Assembly (NCBI GenBank): GCA_016650445.1
Contig: JAENVS010000036.1
Location: 1 to 64,000 of the forward strand
DNA from: Frankiaceae bacterium
GTDB lineage: Bacteria > Actinomycetota > Actinomycetes > Mycobacteriales > SCTD01
Reading direction: 5' to 3'
Length of the DNA: 64,000 nt
A program made the position numbers and the translations under genes. Below the pieces are notes generated by a model. It ran no database searches. It was given only the letters and a program-made list of their open reading frames with translations, and had not been told where the DNA came from. How positions within the stretch are numbered: position 1 is the first letter of the stretch; every line of letters begins with the position of its first letter. This document shows, in pieces, positions 51,331 to 59,618 of this stretch.

Positions 51331-52254
51331 ATGTCGGCAGCAGTGGAGCGCGCCCTTGCGCAGAGGGCACGAGGTCAGGGTGGCGTGCTGCACGAAAGTG
51401 ACCTGGTGGCCGCGAGCGGCCGGGCCGACGAGCTGCGACGGCGGCTCCGGTCCGGCACCTGGCAGCAGGTGCTACCAGGGGTCGTGGCTCCGGCGGCCCT
51501 TGACGTGACCCCGTCGCTCGTCGAGGCCGCCGCGATGCTGTGGGCTCCAACTGGATGGCTCAGTCACCACAACGCTGCCCGCCGAGAGGGCATCTGGGTG
51601 CCTGACGACGACCGCGTTTGGCTGGGAGTGCCCTTCAAGGCCGGACACCGCAGCCGCGCCGAGATCGAGGTCATCAGGACCCGACATCTGCCGACCCTAT
51701 GCACGGACGGAGTGCTGCGCTGGACCCCACCCGCCCGCGCGATCGTCGACCTCGCACAGCTCCTGGACGAGCGCACGCTCTCCGCCGTACTGCTCAGCGC
51801 CGTCCGCAAGGAGAAGGCATCTGCCGCCGATGTCGCGGCGGCAGCGGAGCCGCTCGGTGGGCGGGCGGGACTCGCGATGCTGTCACGCGTGGTCGGTCTG
51901 TGGACACCGGAGCGGGAGTCGCTCCTCGAGGACGGTCTCCATGCGGACGTCACACACGCTGCCGACGGCCTCGTTGTCGAGCGCCAGTACGACGTACGAG
52001 ATCGATCGGGCCGTCTCCTCGGCCGAGCTGACGTGGCCATCCCCGAGGTGCGGCTCGCCTTCGAGGCCGACGGGTTGCTGTTCCACTCCACCGATGCACA
52101 GATCGCAGCCGACCAGCGCCGCGACCGTCAGTTCATGGGAACCGGCTGGCAGACGGCCCGGTTCCGCGAGGGCTCGTTCGAGGACAGGGCCTTGGTACGC
52201 CGCGACATCGCGGCCATCGTCGACGCTCGCCGCCGCCAACTGGGCGCGGCGTAA
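51331..52254 (+). CDS. AbiEi-like/DUF559 protein
   Basis: A 307-residue protein. The N-terminal winged-helix region has GGVLHESDLVAASGRADELR and resembles AbiEi antitoxins. The C-terminal part is a DUF559/very-short-patch-repair-like nuclease fold: VAIPEVRLAFEADGLLFHST, then DQRRDRQFMGTGWQTARFRE. Proteins of this layout are abundant and variable in actinobacterial genomes. No AbiEii partner is adjacent. It is bracketed by inverted copies of the 55-bp repeat, which suggests that the gene moved as a unit or that the repeats insulate it. Confidence 0.8.
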   Translation: MSAAVERALAQRARGQGGVLHESDLVAASGRADELRRRLRSGTWQQVLPGVVAPAALDVTPSLVEAAAMLWAPTGWLSHHNAARREGIWVPDDDRVWLGVPFKAGHRSRAEIEVIRTRHLPTLCTDGVLRWTPPARAIVDLAQLLDERTLSAVLLSAVRKEKASAADVAAAAEPLGGRAGLAMLSRVVGLWTPERESLLEDGLHADVTHAADGLVVERQYDVRDRSGRLLGRADVAIPEVRLAFEADGLLFHSTDAQIAADQRRDRQFMGTGWQTARFREGSFEDRALVRRDIAAIVDARRRQLGAA

Positions 52255-52270
52255 GCCCCGCCGGCTGCGT

Positions 52271-52325
52271 CGGCGGTGTGCGCACGGCGCGCTGGGGCCG
52301 CACGCTCACGGCGCGCACGGCGATC
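52271..52325 (-). repeat. 55-bp palindromic repeat, copy C
   Basis: Reverse orientation relative to A and B, ending GCGCACGGCGATC. Its left end has diverged. The central GCTGGGGC stretch matches copy A. Confidence 0.65.
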
Positions 52326-52334
52326 ATCGGGCCC

Positions 52335-52389
52335 GGGTGGTGTGCGCGGGGTAGGCGTGCGGCGCGCGCGTGCGATGCGCACGGCGATC
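52335..52389 (-). repeat. 55-bp palindromic repeat, copy D
   Basis: A second reverse copy 9 bases after copy C. Its right half (GATGCGCACGGCGATC) is close to copy B. With C it forms a tandem pair after the AbiEi/DUF559 gene. Confidence 0.6.
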
Positions 52390-52421
52390 TTGGCGGCGGC
52401 GGGTGGACGCAGCGGAGGGGG

Positions 52422-53504
52422 TCAGCCGGCGACGCGCTCGCCGGTGGCGGGGTCGAACCAGAGGACGTGCTCGGGGGCCGGTGCGAGGTGGATCAGCTCG
52501 CCCTTCGCCGGCGGGGCCTGTGGGTTGACCCGAGCGACGATGAGGTCCTTCGAGCCGGCATCGTCCTGCACGCTGCCGTGCAAGAACGCATCCGACCCGA
52601 GCTCCTCGACGAGCTCGACGATGACCGGCACGCCGTGACCCGCACCGGTGAGGGAGAAGTTCTCCGGCCGCATCCCGACGGCCGCCTGGTCGCCGCTGAG
52701 CTTCGCGCCGCGCGGCAGCGGCAGCTCGAAGTCGCCGAGGTGCGCCTTCCCGTCGCCGGTCACCGGAACGGTAAGCAGGTTCATCGCGGGAGAGCCGATG
52801 AAGCCGGCGACGAACATGTTGTTCGGGCTGTCGTACATTGCCCGCGGCTTGTCGACCTGCTGCAGGATCCCGTCCTTGAGCACCGCGACACGGTCGCCCA
52901 TCGTCATCGCCTCGACCTGGTCGTGGGTGACGTACACCGTGGTGACCGCGAGCCGTCGCTGCAGCGACGCGATCTGCGCACGGGTCGCGACGCGCAGCTT
53001 CGCGTCGAGGTTCGACAGCGGCTCGTCCATGCAGAAGACCTGCGGGCTGCGGACGATCGCGCGTCCCATCGCCACCCGCTGGCGCTGCCCGCCCGACAAC
53101 GCCTTCGGCTTGCGGTCGAGGTAGTCGGTGAGGTCGAGGATCTCGGCGGCGTCCTGCACCCGGGCGCGAATCTCGTCCTTGGGTCGACCGGCGATCTTCA
53201 ACGCGAAGCCCATGTTCTCGGCGACGGTCATGTGCGGGTAGAGCGCGTAGGTCTGGAACACCATCGCGATGTCACGGTCGCTCGGCGCGACATCCGACAC
53301 GTCGCGGTCGCCGATCAGGATCCGCCCGCGGTCGACGGGTTCGAGCCCCGCGAGCATCCGCAGGCAGGTCGACTTGCCGCATCCGGACGGGCCGACGAGA
53401 ACGAGGAACTCGCCGTCGCCGATGTGCAGATCGAGGGAGTCGACGGCCGGGCGCTCTGAGCCGGGATAGACGCGACTCGCGCCTTCGAAGGTGACGGTGG
53501 CCAT
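52422..53504 (-). CDS. Sugar ABC transporter ATPase, MsmK/UgpC type
   Basis: A 360-residue ATPase of carbohydrate uptake systems. Walker A is GPSGCGKSTC, the signature is LSGGQRQRVAMGRA, and Walker B is VFCMDEPLSNLD. A C-terminal TOBE regulatory domain covers about 240-360 (GMRPENFSL). It should power the permeases encoded at 56325-58213 and possibly other sugar importers, since such ATPases are often shared. It is divergent from the LacI gene, and a LacI operator lies between them. Confidence 0.9.
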   Translation of the reverse strand: MATVTFEGASRVYPGSERPAVDSLDLHIGDGEFLVLVGPSGCGKSTCLRMLAGLEPVDRGRILIGDRDVSDVAPSDRDIAMVFQTYALYPHMTVAENMGFALKIAGRPKDEIRARVQDAAEILDLTDYLDRKPKALSGGQRQRVAMGRAIVRSPQVFCMDEPLSNLDAKLRVATRAQIASLQRRLAVTTVYVTHDQVEAMTMGDRVAVLKDGILQQVDKPRAMYDSPNNMFVAGFIGSPAMNLLTVPVTGDGKAHLGDFELPLPRGAKLSGDQAAVGMRPENFSLTGAGHGVPVIVELVEELGSDAFLHGSVQDDAGSKDLIVARVNPQAPPAKGELIHLAPAPEHVLWFDPATGERVAG

Positions 53505-53694
53505 GGGTCATCGATCCTCTCCACCGGCAGGAACGTGCCGGACGATCCGAGTGGAAGAGCGCGCACCGCAGGCGGAGCGCTCCGGCAAACTCTCACACCG
53601 GCATCCGTTGCGCACCCGCTCACGCGGGCGTCGCTCCGGTGGCCCCGACGAGGGATTGCCACCGCGTCCCGGCTGCGACACACTCCCCGAACCG

Positions 53695-53708
53695 TGCAAA
53701 CGGTTGCA
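53695..53708. promoter_or_regulatory. LacI-type operator 1
   Basis: TGCAAACGGTTGCA matches the LacI-family consensus (TGCAA arms, central CG). It lies 20 bases before the lacI-type gene and in the region shared with the divergent ATPase gene, so autoregulation and control of both are expected. Confidence 0.8.
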
Positions 53709-53727
53709 TCGGGGGTATTCGGACAGC

Positions 53728-54738
53728 GTGCCGGTCAGGATCGAGGACGTCGCCCGGGTCGCCGGGGTCTCCACGGCGACGGTCTCGCGTGCCCTTCGCG
53801 GCCTGCCCAGCGTCTCGCCGGACACGCAGGCGGCTGTGCGCCGGGCGGCCAGCGATCTCGGTTACGTCGTCAGCCGGAGTGCGTCCAGCCTGGCCGGCGG
53901 CAAGACCCAGACGATCGGCGTCGTCACGCCGTACATCAGCCGGTGGTACTACGCGACGGTCATCGATGCCGTCGAGCGCGAGCTCCGTCGCGTCGGGTAC
54001 GACGCACTGCTCGTCGGTGTCGGTGAGCCGAAGACAGCCGACGTCGAGCCGTTCCGTCCGGAGATCCTGCGCGGCCGGGTCGACGGTCTCGTCATCCTCA
54101 CTGCTCCGCTCACGGGGCAGGAGATGGACGACGTCCGCCGGCTCACTGTGCCGATGGCACTCGTCGGCGCAGGTGCCTCAGGAACGATGAGCGTACGCGT
54201 CGATGACCTCTCCATCGGGCGCACTGCGGCGGAGCACCTGATCGGCCTCGGACACCGGAAAATCGCCTACATAGGAGGAGATCCGGACGACCGGCGGAAC
54301 TTCGCGGCACCCCTCGACCGACGCGCGGGCTGGCTCTCCGCGATGCGCCACGCCGGCATCGACCCGCCGTCGTCGTACGCCGAGATGAGCGACTTCACCG
54401 CCGCGACCGGCCAGGAGGCGACAGAGCGGCTGCTGTCGCTGACCGAGCCACCGACGGCCGTGTTCGCCGCGAGCGACGACATCGCGTTCGGCGTGCTGTG
54501 TGCCGCCCGGTCGGCGGGCCTGGCGGTGCCAGGCGACCTCTCCGTCATCGGCGTGGACGACCACGACATCAGCGAGACCATGGGGCTGACGACCATCGCG
54601 CAGCCGGTCGCGGCCCAAGGCAGGCTGGCCGCAGAGCTGGTGCTCGCGGTCATCCGCGGCGACGTGTCACGTCGTCACGAGCACGTCGTCATGCCGACGC
54701 GACTGGTGGATCGGCTCACCACCGCACCCCCGTCGTGA
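53728..54738 (+). CDS. LacI-family transcriptional repressor
   Basis: A 336-residue LacI regulator. The DNA-binding domain opens with RIEDVARVAGVSTATVSRAL and the hinge helix is SASSLAGGKTQTIG. The periplasmic-binding-like core has IGGDPDDRRNFAAPLDRRAG and AASDDIAFG. It probably senses a sugar brought in by the neighbouring ABC system and represses that operon and itself through the two operators. GTG 53728 is the start that puts the HTH at the N-terminus. A longer frame upstream is unlikely. The inducer is unknown, perhaps an alpha- or beta-glucoside. Confidence 0.92.
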   Translation: MPVRIEDVARVAGVSTATVSRALRGLPSVSPDTQAAVRRAASDLGYVVSRSASSLAGGKTQTIGVVTPYISRWYYATVIDAVERELRRVGYDALLVGVGEPKTADVEPFRPEILRGRVDGLVILTAPLTGQEMDDVRRLTVPMALVGAGASGTMSVRVDDLSIGRTAAEHLIGLGHRKIAYIGGDPDDRRNFAAPLDRRAGWLSAMRHAGIDPPSSYAEMSDFTAATGQEATERLLSLTEPPTAVFAASDDIAFGVLCAARSAGLAVPGDLSVIGVDDHDISETMGLTTIAQPVAAQGRLAAELVLAVIRGDVSRRHEHVVMPTRLVDRLTTAPPS

Positions 54739-54798
54739 CGCGGGCCCGTGACGAAATCGTTACCCGTCTGACCCAACCGTGGGATTGCCCTCAGGGTG

Positions 54799-54812
54799 AG
54801 CAAACGCTTGCA
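54799..54812. promoter_or_regulatory. LacI-type operator 2
   Basis: AGCAAACGCTTGCA is close to the LacI consensus and lies 53 bases before the binding-protein start, where it would cover the promoter of the transport operon. Confidence 0.8.
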
Positions 54813-54864
54813 TGAGCCACGCCCGGGGGCTTGAGCAGAAGCGCCCCCCGTCTTGGAGGTCGTC

Positions 54865-56238
54865 ATGACTGCACGAAACCACCGACGGAGGGGCCTGAGC
54901 CTCGCCGGGATGGCAGCGCTGGCGCTCTTCGCGTCAGCCTGCGGCGGCTCGTCCGCCGACAACGACACCGCGGGCGGCGATCCGAGCAAGGCGCCCGTGG
55001 CCGGTTGCGAGGAGTACACGCAGTACGGCGACCTCAGCGGCAAGACCGTCACGGTCTACACCGGCATCGTCACGCCCGAGGACGCACAGCTGAAGGCGAC
55101 CTGGGCGCCGTTCGAGAAGTGCACCGGCGCCACCATCAAGGGCGAGTTCGACAAGACCTTCGAGGCGCAGATCCTTGTCCGGGCGAAGGCCGGCAACCTG
55201 CCCGACATCGCCATCGTGCCGCAGCCGGGTCTGCTGCAGACGCTGGTGAAGACCGGCAAGGCTGTCGCGGCCGACCAGGCGACGACCGACATGGTCGACA
55301 AGAACTTCTCGGCCAGCTGGAAGGGCTACGGCTCGGTCGACGGCAAGTTCTACGCGCCGCCGCAGAACGCCAGCATGAAGTCGCTGGTCTGGTACTCCCC
55401 CAAGGAGTTCACCGAGAAGGGCTACAAGGTCCCGACGACACTCGACGAGCTGATGACGCTGACCGAGACGATCGCCAAGACCGGCAAGAAGCCGTGGTGC
55501 GCCGGTATCGCCAGCGGTGAGGCCACCGGGTGGCCGGTCACCGACTGGATGGAGGACTTCATGCTCCGGACCGCCGGTCCGGAGGCCTACGACAAGTGGG
55601 TCAACCACGAGATCCCGTTCAACGGCCCCGAGTCGACGGCCGCCCTCGAGGAGGCCGGCAAGTACCTGAAGAACTCGAAGTTCGTCAACGGCGGCTACGG
55701 CGACGTCAAGAGCATCGCGAGCACGACCTTCCAGGACGGCGGCCTGCCGATCCTCAAGGGCAACTGCTCGTTCCACCGGCAGGCGAGCTTCTACGCCGCT
55801 AACTGGCCCAAGGGCACGACGGTCGCCCCCGACGGCGACATCTTCGCCTTCTACCTGCCCGGCAAGGCCGCGACGGACAAGCCCGTGCTCGGCGGCGGCG
55901 AGTTCATGCTCGGCTTCCGCGACGCGCCCGAGGTGCACGCCTTCCAGGCCTACGTCGCGAGCGCGACGTGGGCCAACCTCGCCGAGCAGGGCGGGGGCGG
56001 TCGCTGCGCGACGCCGAACAAGAACGCCGACCCGGCCAAGGCAGCCGGCTGCAGCGACATCGACAAGCTCGCCATCAGCGTCCTGCAGGACCCCAATGCG
56101 GTCTTCCGGTTCGACGGCTCCGACGCGATGCCGTCGGCCGTCGGTGCCAACTCGTTCTGGAAGCAGGCGACCAACTGGATCACCGGACAGAGCACGAAGG
56201 ACACCGTGGACAAGATCGAGGCCTCCTGGCCCAAGTAG
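54865..56238 (+). CDS. Sugar ABC transporter substrate-binding lipoprotein
   Basis: A 457-residue extracytoplasmic binding protein. The lipobox is LFASAC with lipid-carrying Cys26. The mature sequence fits family 1 carbohydrate binders of the AglE (alpha-glucoside) kind, with GNLPDIAIVPQPGLL, SWKGYGSVDGKFYAPP and GEATGWPVTDWMEDF. ATG 54865 has GGAGGT 4 bases upstream. A LacI operator precedes it. The ligand may be a glucoside, given the beta-glucosidase nearby. Confidence 0.9.
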   Translation: MTARNHRRRGLSLAGMAALALFASACGGSSADNDTAGGDPSKAPVAGCEEYTQYGDLSGKTVTVYTGIVTPEDAQLKATWAPFEKCTGATIKGEFDKTFEAQILVRAKAGNLPDIAIVPQPGLLQTLVKTGKAVAADQATTDMVDKNFSASWKGYGSVDGKFYAPPQNASMKSLVWYSPKEFTEKGYKVPTTLDELMTLTETIAKTGKKPWCAGIASGEATGWPVTDWMEDFMLRTAGPEAYDKWVNHEIPFNGPESTAALEEAGKYLKNSKFVNGGYGDVKSIASTTFQDGGLPILKGNCSFHRQASFYAANWPKGTTVAPDGDIFAFYLPGKAATDKPVLGGGEFMLGFRDAPEVHAFQAYVASATWANLAEQGGGGRCATPNKNADPAKAAGCSDIDKLAISVLQDPNAVFRFDGSDAMPSAVGANSFWKQATNWITGQSTKDTVDKIEASWPK

Positions 56239-56263
56239 CCGGCCCAGCAGGCTGACGGACGGA

Positions 56264-56297
56264 GGGGTCAGGCGCGCCGCACGGCGCGTCTGGCCCC
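56264..56297 (+). terminator. Intra-operon hairpin, probable attenuator
   Basis: A 15-bp RNA stem closes over a GCAC loop: GGGGTCAGGCGCGCC pairs with GGCGCGTCTGGCCCC with two G-U pairs. It stands 25 bases after the binding-protein stop and 27 bases before the permease start, typical for reducing permease expression relative to the binding protein. Confidence 0.75.
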
Positions 56298-56324
56298 TTC
56301 CGAGGATCTGCGGGAAGGTGGCGC

Positions 56325-57293
56325 GTGGACACCACGCACAAGTTCATCACCATGTTCGAGGCCATCGGGCTGTTCGTCGCGGTGGTCGGCGTCATCCTCT
56401 TCCTCGCCAGCCGCTTCTCGGGGCGCAAGGGCGACCGCATCGTCGCCCTGGCCTTCCTGCTGCCGACGGTGCTGCTGATCAGCGTCGGCCTCGTCTACCC
56501 GGGCCTCAAGACGATCTACCAGTCGTTCTACAACGCCGCCGGTGACGCCTTCATCGGCTTCGACAACTACTCCACGATCTTCGGCGACTCCGACCAGCGC
56601 ACCGTGCTGCGCAACACCGTCCTCTGGGTGGTCATCACACCGTTCATCGCCACGGCCGTCGGGTTGCTCTACGCCATCCTCGTCGACAAGGCGCGGGTGG
56701 AGGCGCTGGCGAAGGCGCTCATCTTCCTGCCGATGGCGATCTCGTTCGTCGGCGCGGGCATCATCTGGAAGTTCGTCTACGCGTTCCGGCCGGACCAGCC
56801 GGGCATCGAGCAGATCGGGTTGCTCAACCAAATCCTGATGTGGTTCGGCATGGCTCCGAAGCAGTTCCTGATCGACACCCCTCTCAACACCATCTTCCTG
56901 ATCGTCGTCATGATCTGGATCCAAGCCGGCTTCGCGATGACCGTCCTGTCGGCGGCCATCAAGGCGATCCCTGAGGACATCGTCGAGGCGGCCCGGCTCG
57001 ACGGCGTGCGCGCATGGGGGATGTTCCGCTACGTCACGGTGCCGAGCATCCGGCCAGCGCTCATCGTCGTCCTGACGACGATCGGCATCGGCACGCTCAA
57101 GGTCTTCGACATCGTCCGCACGATGACCGGCGGCAACTTCGACACCAGCGTCGTCGCCAACGAGTTCTACAGCCAGAGCTTCCGGTCCGGTAACCAGGGC
57201 TTGGGCGCCGCGCTGGCGACGCTGCTGTTCATCCTGGTCGTCCCGATCGTCGCCTACAACGTGCGCCAGCTGCGCTCCTCGGACGAGCGATGA
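56325..57293 (+). CDS. Sugar ABC transporter permease, AglF-like
   Basis: A 322-residue inner-membrane permease with about seven hydrophobic segments, including an extra one at the N-terminus (IGLFVAVVGVILFLASRF). The EAA loop that contacts the ATPase is EAARLDGVRAWGMFRYVTVP. GTG 56325 is used. It overlaps the second permease gene as ATGA. It forms half of the channel for the sugar bound by the lipoprotein. Confidence 0.9.
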   Translation: MDTTHKFITMFEAIGLFVAVVGVILFLASRFSGRKGDRIVALAFLLPTVLLISVGLVYPGLKTIYQSFYNAAGDAFIGFDNYSTIFGDSDQRTVLRNTVLWVVITPFIATAVGLLYAILVDKARVEALAKALIFLPMAISFVGAGIIWKFVYAFRPDQPGIEQIGLLNQILMWFGMAPKQFLIDTPLNTIFLIVVMIWIQAGFAMTVLSAAIKAIPEDIVEAARLDGVRAWGMFRYVTVPSIRPALIVVLTTIGIGTLKVFDIVRTMTGGNFDTSVVANEFYSQSFRSGNQGLGAALATLLFILVVPIVAYNVRQLRSSDER

Positions 57294-58213
57294 GCAGTAC
57301 GACGGGTGATGCCGTCCTCCCCACGACCAGCACACCGTCCATCGCGGTGATCGAGACAGCCGGCAAGAAGGCCAGGAAGCGGTTGACCTCGCCGTGGGCC
57401 TCCCTGATCGCCGTCGTCCTCGCGGTGCTGTGGACCGCGCCGACGTTCGGTCTGCTCATCACGTCGTTCCGGCCGAGGGCTGACATCGACGGCACCGGCT
57501 GGTGGCACTTCTTCACCAAGCCGACGTTCACGCTCGACAACTACCGGGAGGCCCTCAGCTCAGGCAGCGGCGGCCTCGGCACCAACTTCATCAACTCGAT
57601 CATCATCACGATCCCGGCCGTTCTCATCCCGATCTCGCTGGCGGCGCTGGCGGCGTACGCCTTCGCCTGGATCGAGTTCAAGGGGCGCAACCTGCTGTTC
57701 GTGTGCGTCTTCGCTCTGCAGATCGTGCCGATCCAGGTGACGCTGATCCCGCTGCTGTCGCTCTACGTGGACGCTGGTCTCAACGGCACCTTCTGGACCA
57801 TCTGGCTCTCGCACACGATGTTCGGCCTGCCGCTCGCCATCTTCCTGCTGCACAACTTCATGAAGGAGATCCCGCGCGAGCTGATCGAGGCGGCCCGGAT
57901 GGACGGCGCGGGGCATGTGCAGATCTTCTTCAAGGTGCTGATGCCGTTGCTGACCCCAGCGCTCGCAGCGTTCGGGATCTTCCAGTTCCTCTGGGTCTGG
58001 AACGACCTGCTCGTCGCCCTGACCTTCGCCGGCGGTACGCCGGAGCTCGCGCCGCTGACCGTGTCGCTGGCCAACCTCAGTGGCACGCAGGGCAACGCCT
58101 GGCACCTGCTGTCGGCGGGCGCGTTCATCTCGATCGCCATCCCGATGGTGGTCTTCCTGTCGCTGCAGCGCTTCTTCGTCCGCGGTCTGCTCGCCGGCGG
58201 CTTGAAGGGCTAG
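57290..58213 (+). CDS. Sugar ABC transporter permease, AglG-like
   Basis: A 307-residue permease with six membrane segments, starting after a polar N-terminus of about 30 residues. The EAA loop is EAARMDGAGHVQIFFKVLMP. It forms the other half of the importer channel. Its stop codon lies within a CTAG shared with the end of the convergent GH1 gene, so there is no room for a terminator between them. Confidence 0.9.
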   Translation: MSSTTGDAVLPTTSTPSIAVIETAGKKARKRLTSPWASLIAVVLAVLWTAPTFGLLITSFRPRADIDGTGWWHFFTKPTFTLDNYREALSSGSGGLGTNFINSIIITIPAVLIPISLAALAAYAFAWIEFKGRNLLFVCVFALQIVPIQVTLIPLLSLYVDAGLNGTFWTIWLSHTMFGLPLAIFLLHNFMKEIPRELIEAARMDGAGHVQIFFKVLMPLLTPALAAFGIFQFLWVWNDLLVALTFAGGTPELAPLTVSLANLSGTQGNAWHLLSAGAFISIAIPMVVFLSLQRFFVRGLLAGGLKG

Positions 58214-59568
58214 CGCCGCGCCGCCGCGGCGAGCTGGGCGTAGTAGCGGTACGACGCCTTGGGGATCCGGCGAAGCGTCCCGGGCTCGACCTCCACGAGC
58301 CCGAACTTCTTCGTGTAGCCGTACGACCACTCGAAGTTGTCGAGCAAGGTCCAGGCGATGTAGGCCCGCACGTCGACACCTGCGTCGCGCATGCGTCGGG
58401 TCGCCGCGAGGTGGCCTTGCAGGTAGGCGATGCGGTCGTCGTCCTGGACCGAGCCGTCCGGGGCGCGCGTCCCGTCGGCGTACGCCGAGCCGTTCTCCGT
58501 CACGAGCAGGGGGAGGCCGGGAGCGCGCCGGGCCGTCGTGACCAGGACGTCCTCGAGGCCGGCCGGCACGACCTCCCAACCCATTTCCGTCCTCGGCTCG
58601 CGCGGCAGGAAGCGCAGCGGCGGCGCACCGGGGTAGGCCATCGTCGCGAGCTCCGACCCCCCCTCGCCGGGGGCGCCGATGCGGAACGGCGTGTAGTAGT
58701 TGATGCCGATCCAGTCCGCGGTCCCCTTGATCAGGGCGAGGTCGCCCTCGCGGACCAGCGCCGGGTCCGCGAGCGCGGCAAGGACAGCGGGATAGCGGCC
58801 GTCGACCAGGGCGCCCAACCAGATGCCGTTCTGCACCGCGTCGACGTACGCCGCCCCCGCCTCGGCCCCGTCGCCGTCGGGCCACACCGGCGCCAGGTTC
58901 AGCACGATGCCGACCTTTGCGGCCGGGGCGGCCGCGCGCACCGCCTCGGCCGCGAGGGCATGGCCGAGCAGGAGGTGGTGCGCCGCCGCGAACGCGACGT
59001 CCCCGTCGCGGCGGCCAGGGGCGTGGACGCCGGCGGCGTAGCCGAGGAAGGCGCTGCACCACGGCTCGTTCAGCGTCGACCACCACCCCACGCGGTCGCC
59101 GAGCCGATCCGCGACGAGCGCGGCGTACTCGGCCAGTCGCTCGGCCGTGTCACGCACCGGCCAGCCGCCGGCGTCCTCGAGCGGCTGCGGCAGGTCCCAG
59201 TGGTAGAGCGTCGGCAGCGGAATGAGGTCGCGCTCGAGCAGACCGTCGACGACCCGCTCGTAGTAGTCGAGTCCGGCGGGGTTCGCTGCGCCGCTCCCCT
59301 CGGGCTGCACGCGCGGCCAGGCGATCGAGAACCGGTACGCGTCGACACCGAGGTCGCGCACGAGGTCGAGGTCCTCGGTCAACCGCTCGTAGGACCCGCA
59401 GGCCGGGTCGCCGTCCGATCCGTCCCGAATCGCACCCGGCCGGCCGCAGAAGGTGTCCCAGATCGACGGGCCGCGGCCGTCGGTCGTCGTCGCGCCCTCG
59501 ATCTGGAAGGACGCCGTCGCGGCGCCGAGCAGGAGGCTCGAGCCGTCGAGCTCTCGAGGACCGGCCAC
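58210..59568 (-). CDS. GH1 beta-glucosidase
   Basis: A 452-residue family 1 glycoside hydrolase. The acid/base Glu is in WSTLNEPWCSAFLG (about residue 163), the nucleophile Glu is in LLVTENGSAYADG (about 357), and the fold's start is LLGAATASFQIEGAT. It splits beta-linked glucosides (or related sugars) in the cytoplasm and probably uses what the neighbouring ABC system imports, although no signal peptide is needed. GTG 59568 gives the normal N-terminus. It is convergent with the second permease, with 4 bases shared, and divergent from the BNR protein. Confidence 0.92.
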   Translation of the reverse strand: MAGPRELDGSSLLLGAATASFQIEGATTTDGRGPSIWDTFCGRPGAIRDGSDGDPACGSYERLTEDLDLVRDLGVDAYRFSIAWPRVQPEGSGAANPAGLDYYERVVDGLLERDLIPLPTLYHWDLPQPLEDAGGWPVRDTAERLAEYAALVADRLGDRVGWWSTLNEPWCSAFLGYAAGVHAPGRRDGDVAFAAAHHLLLGHALAAEAVRAAAPAAKVGIVLNLAPVWPDGDGAEAGAAYVDAVQNGIWLGALVDGRYPAVLAALADPALVREGDLALIKGTADWIGINYYTPFRIGAPGEGGSELATMAYPGAPPLRFLPREPRTEMGWEVVPAGLEDVLVTTARRAPGLPLLVTENGSAYADGTRAPDGSVQDDDRIAYLQGHLAATRRMRDAGVDVRAYIAWTLLDNFEWSYGYTKKFGLVEVEPGTLRRIPKASYRYYAQLAAAARR

Positions 59569-59618
59569 CTGCTCAGCCTAGGCAGGAGAAGCACGTTCGG
59601 TGGCGAACCTTCCGGCGC

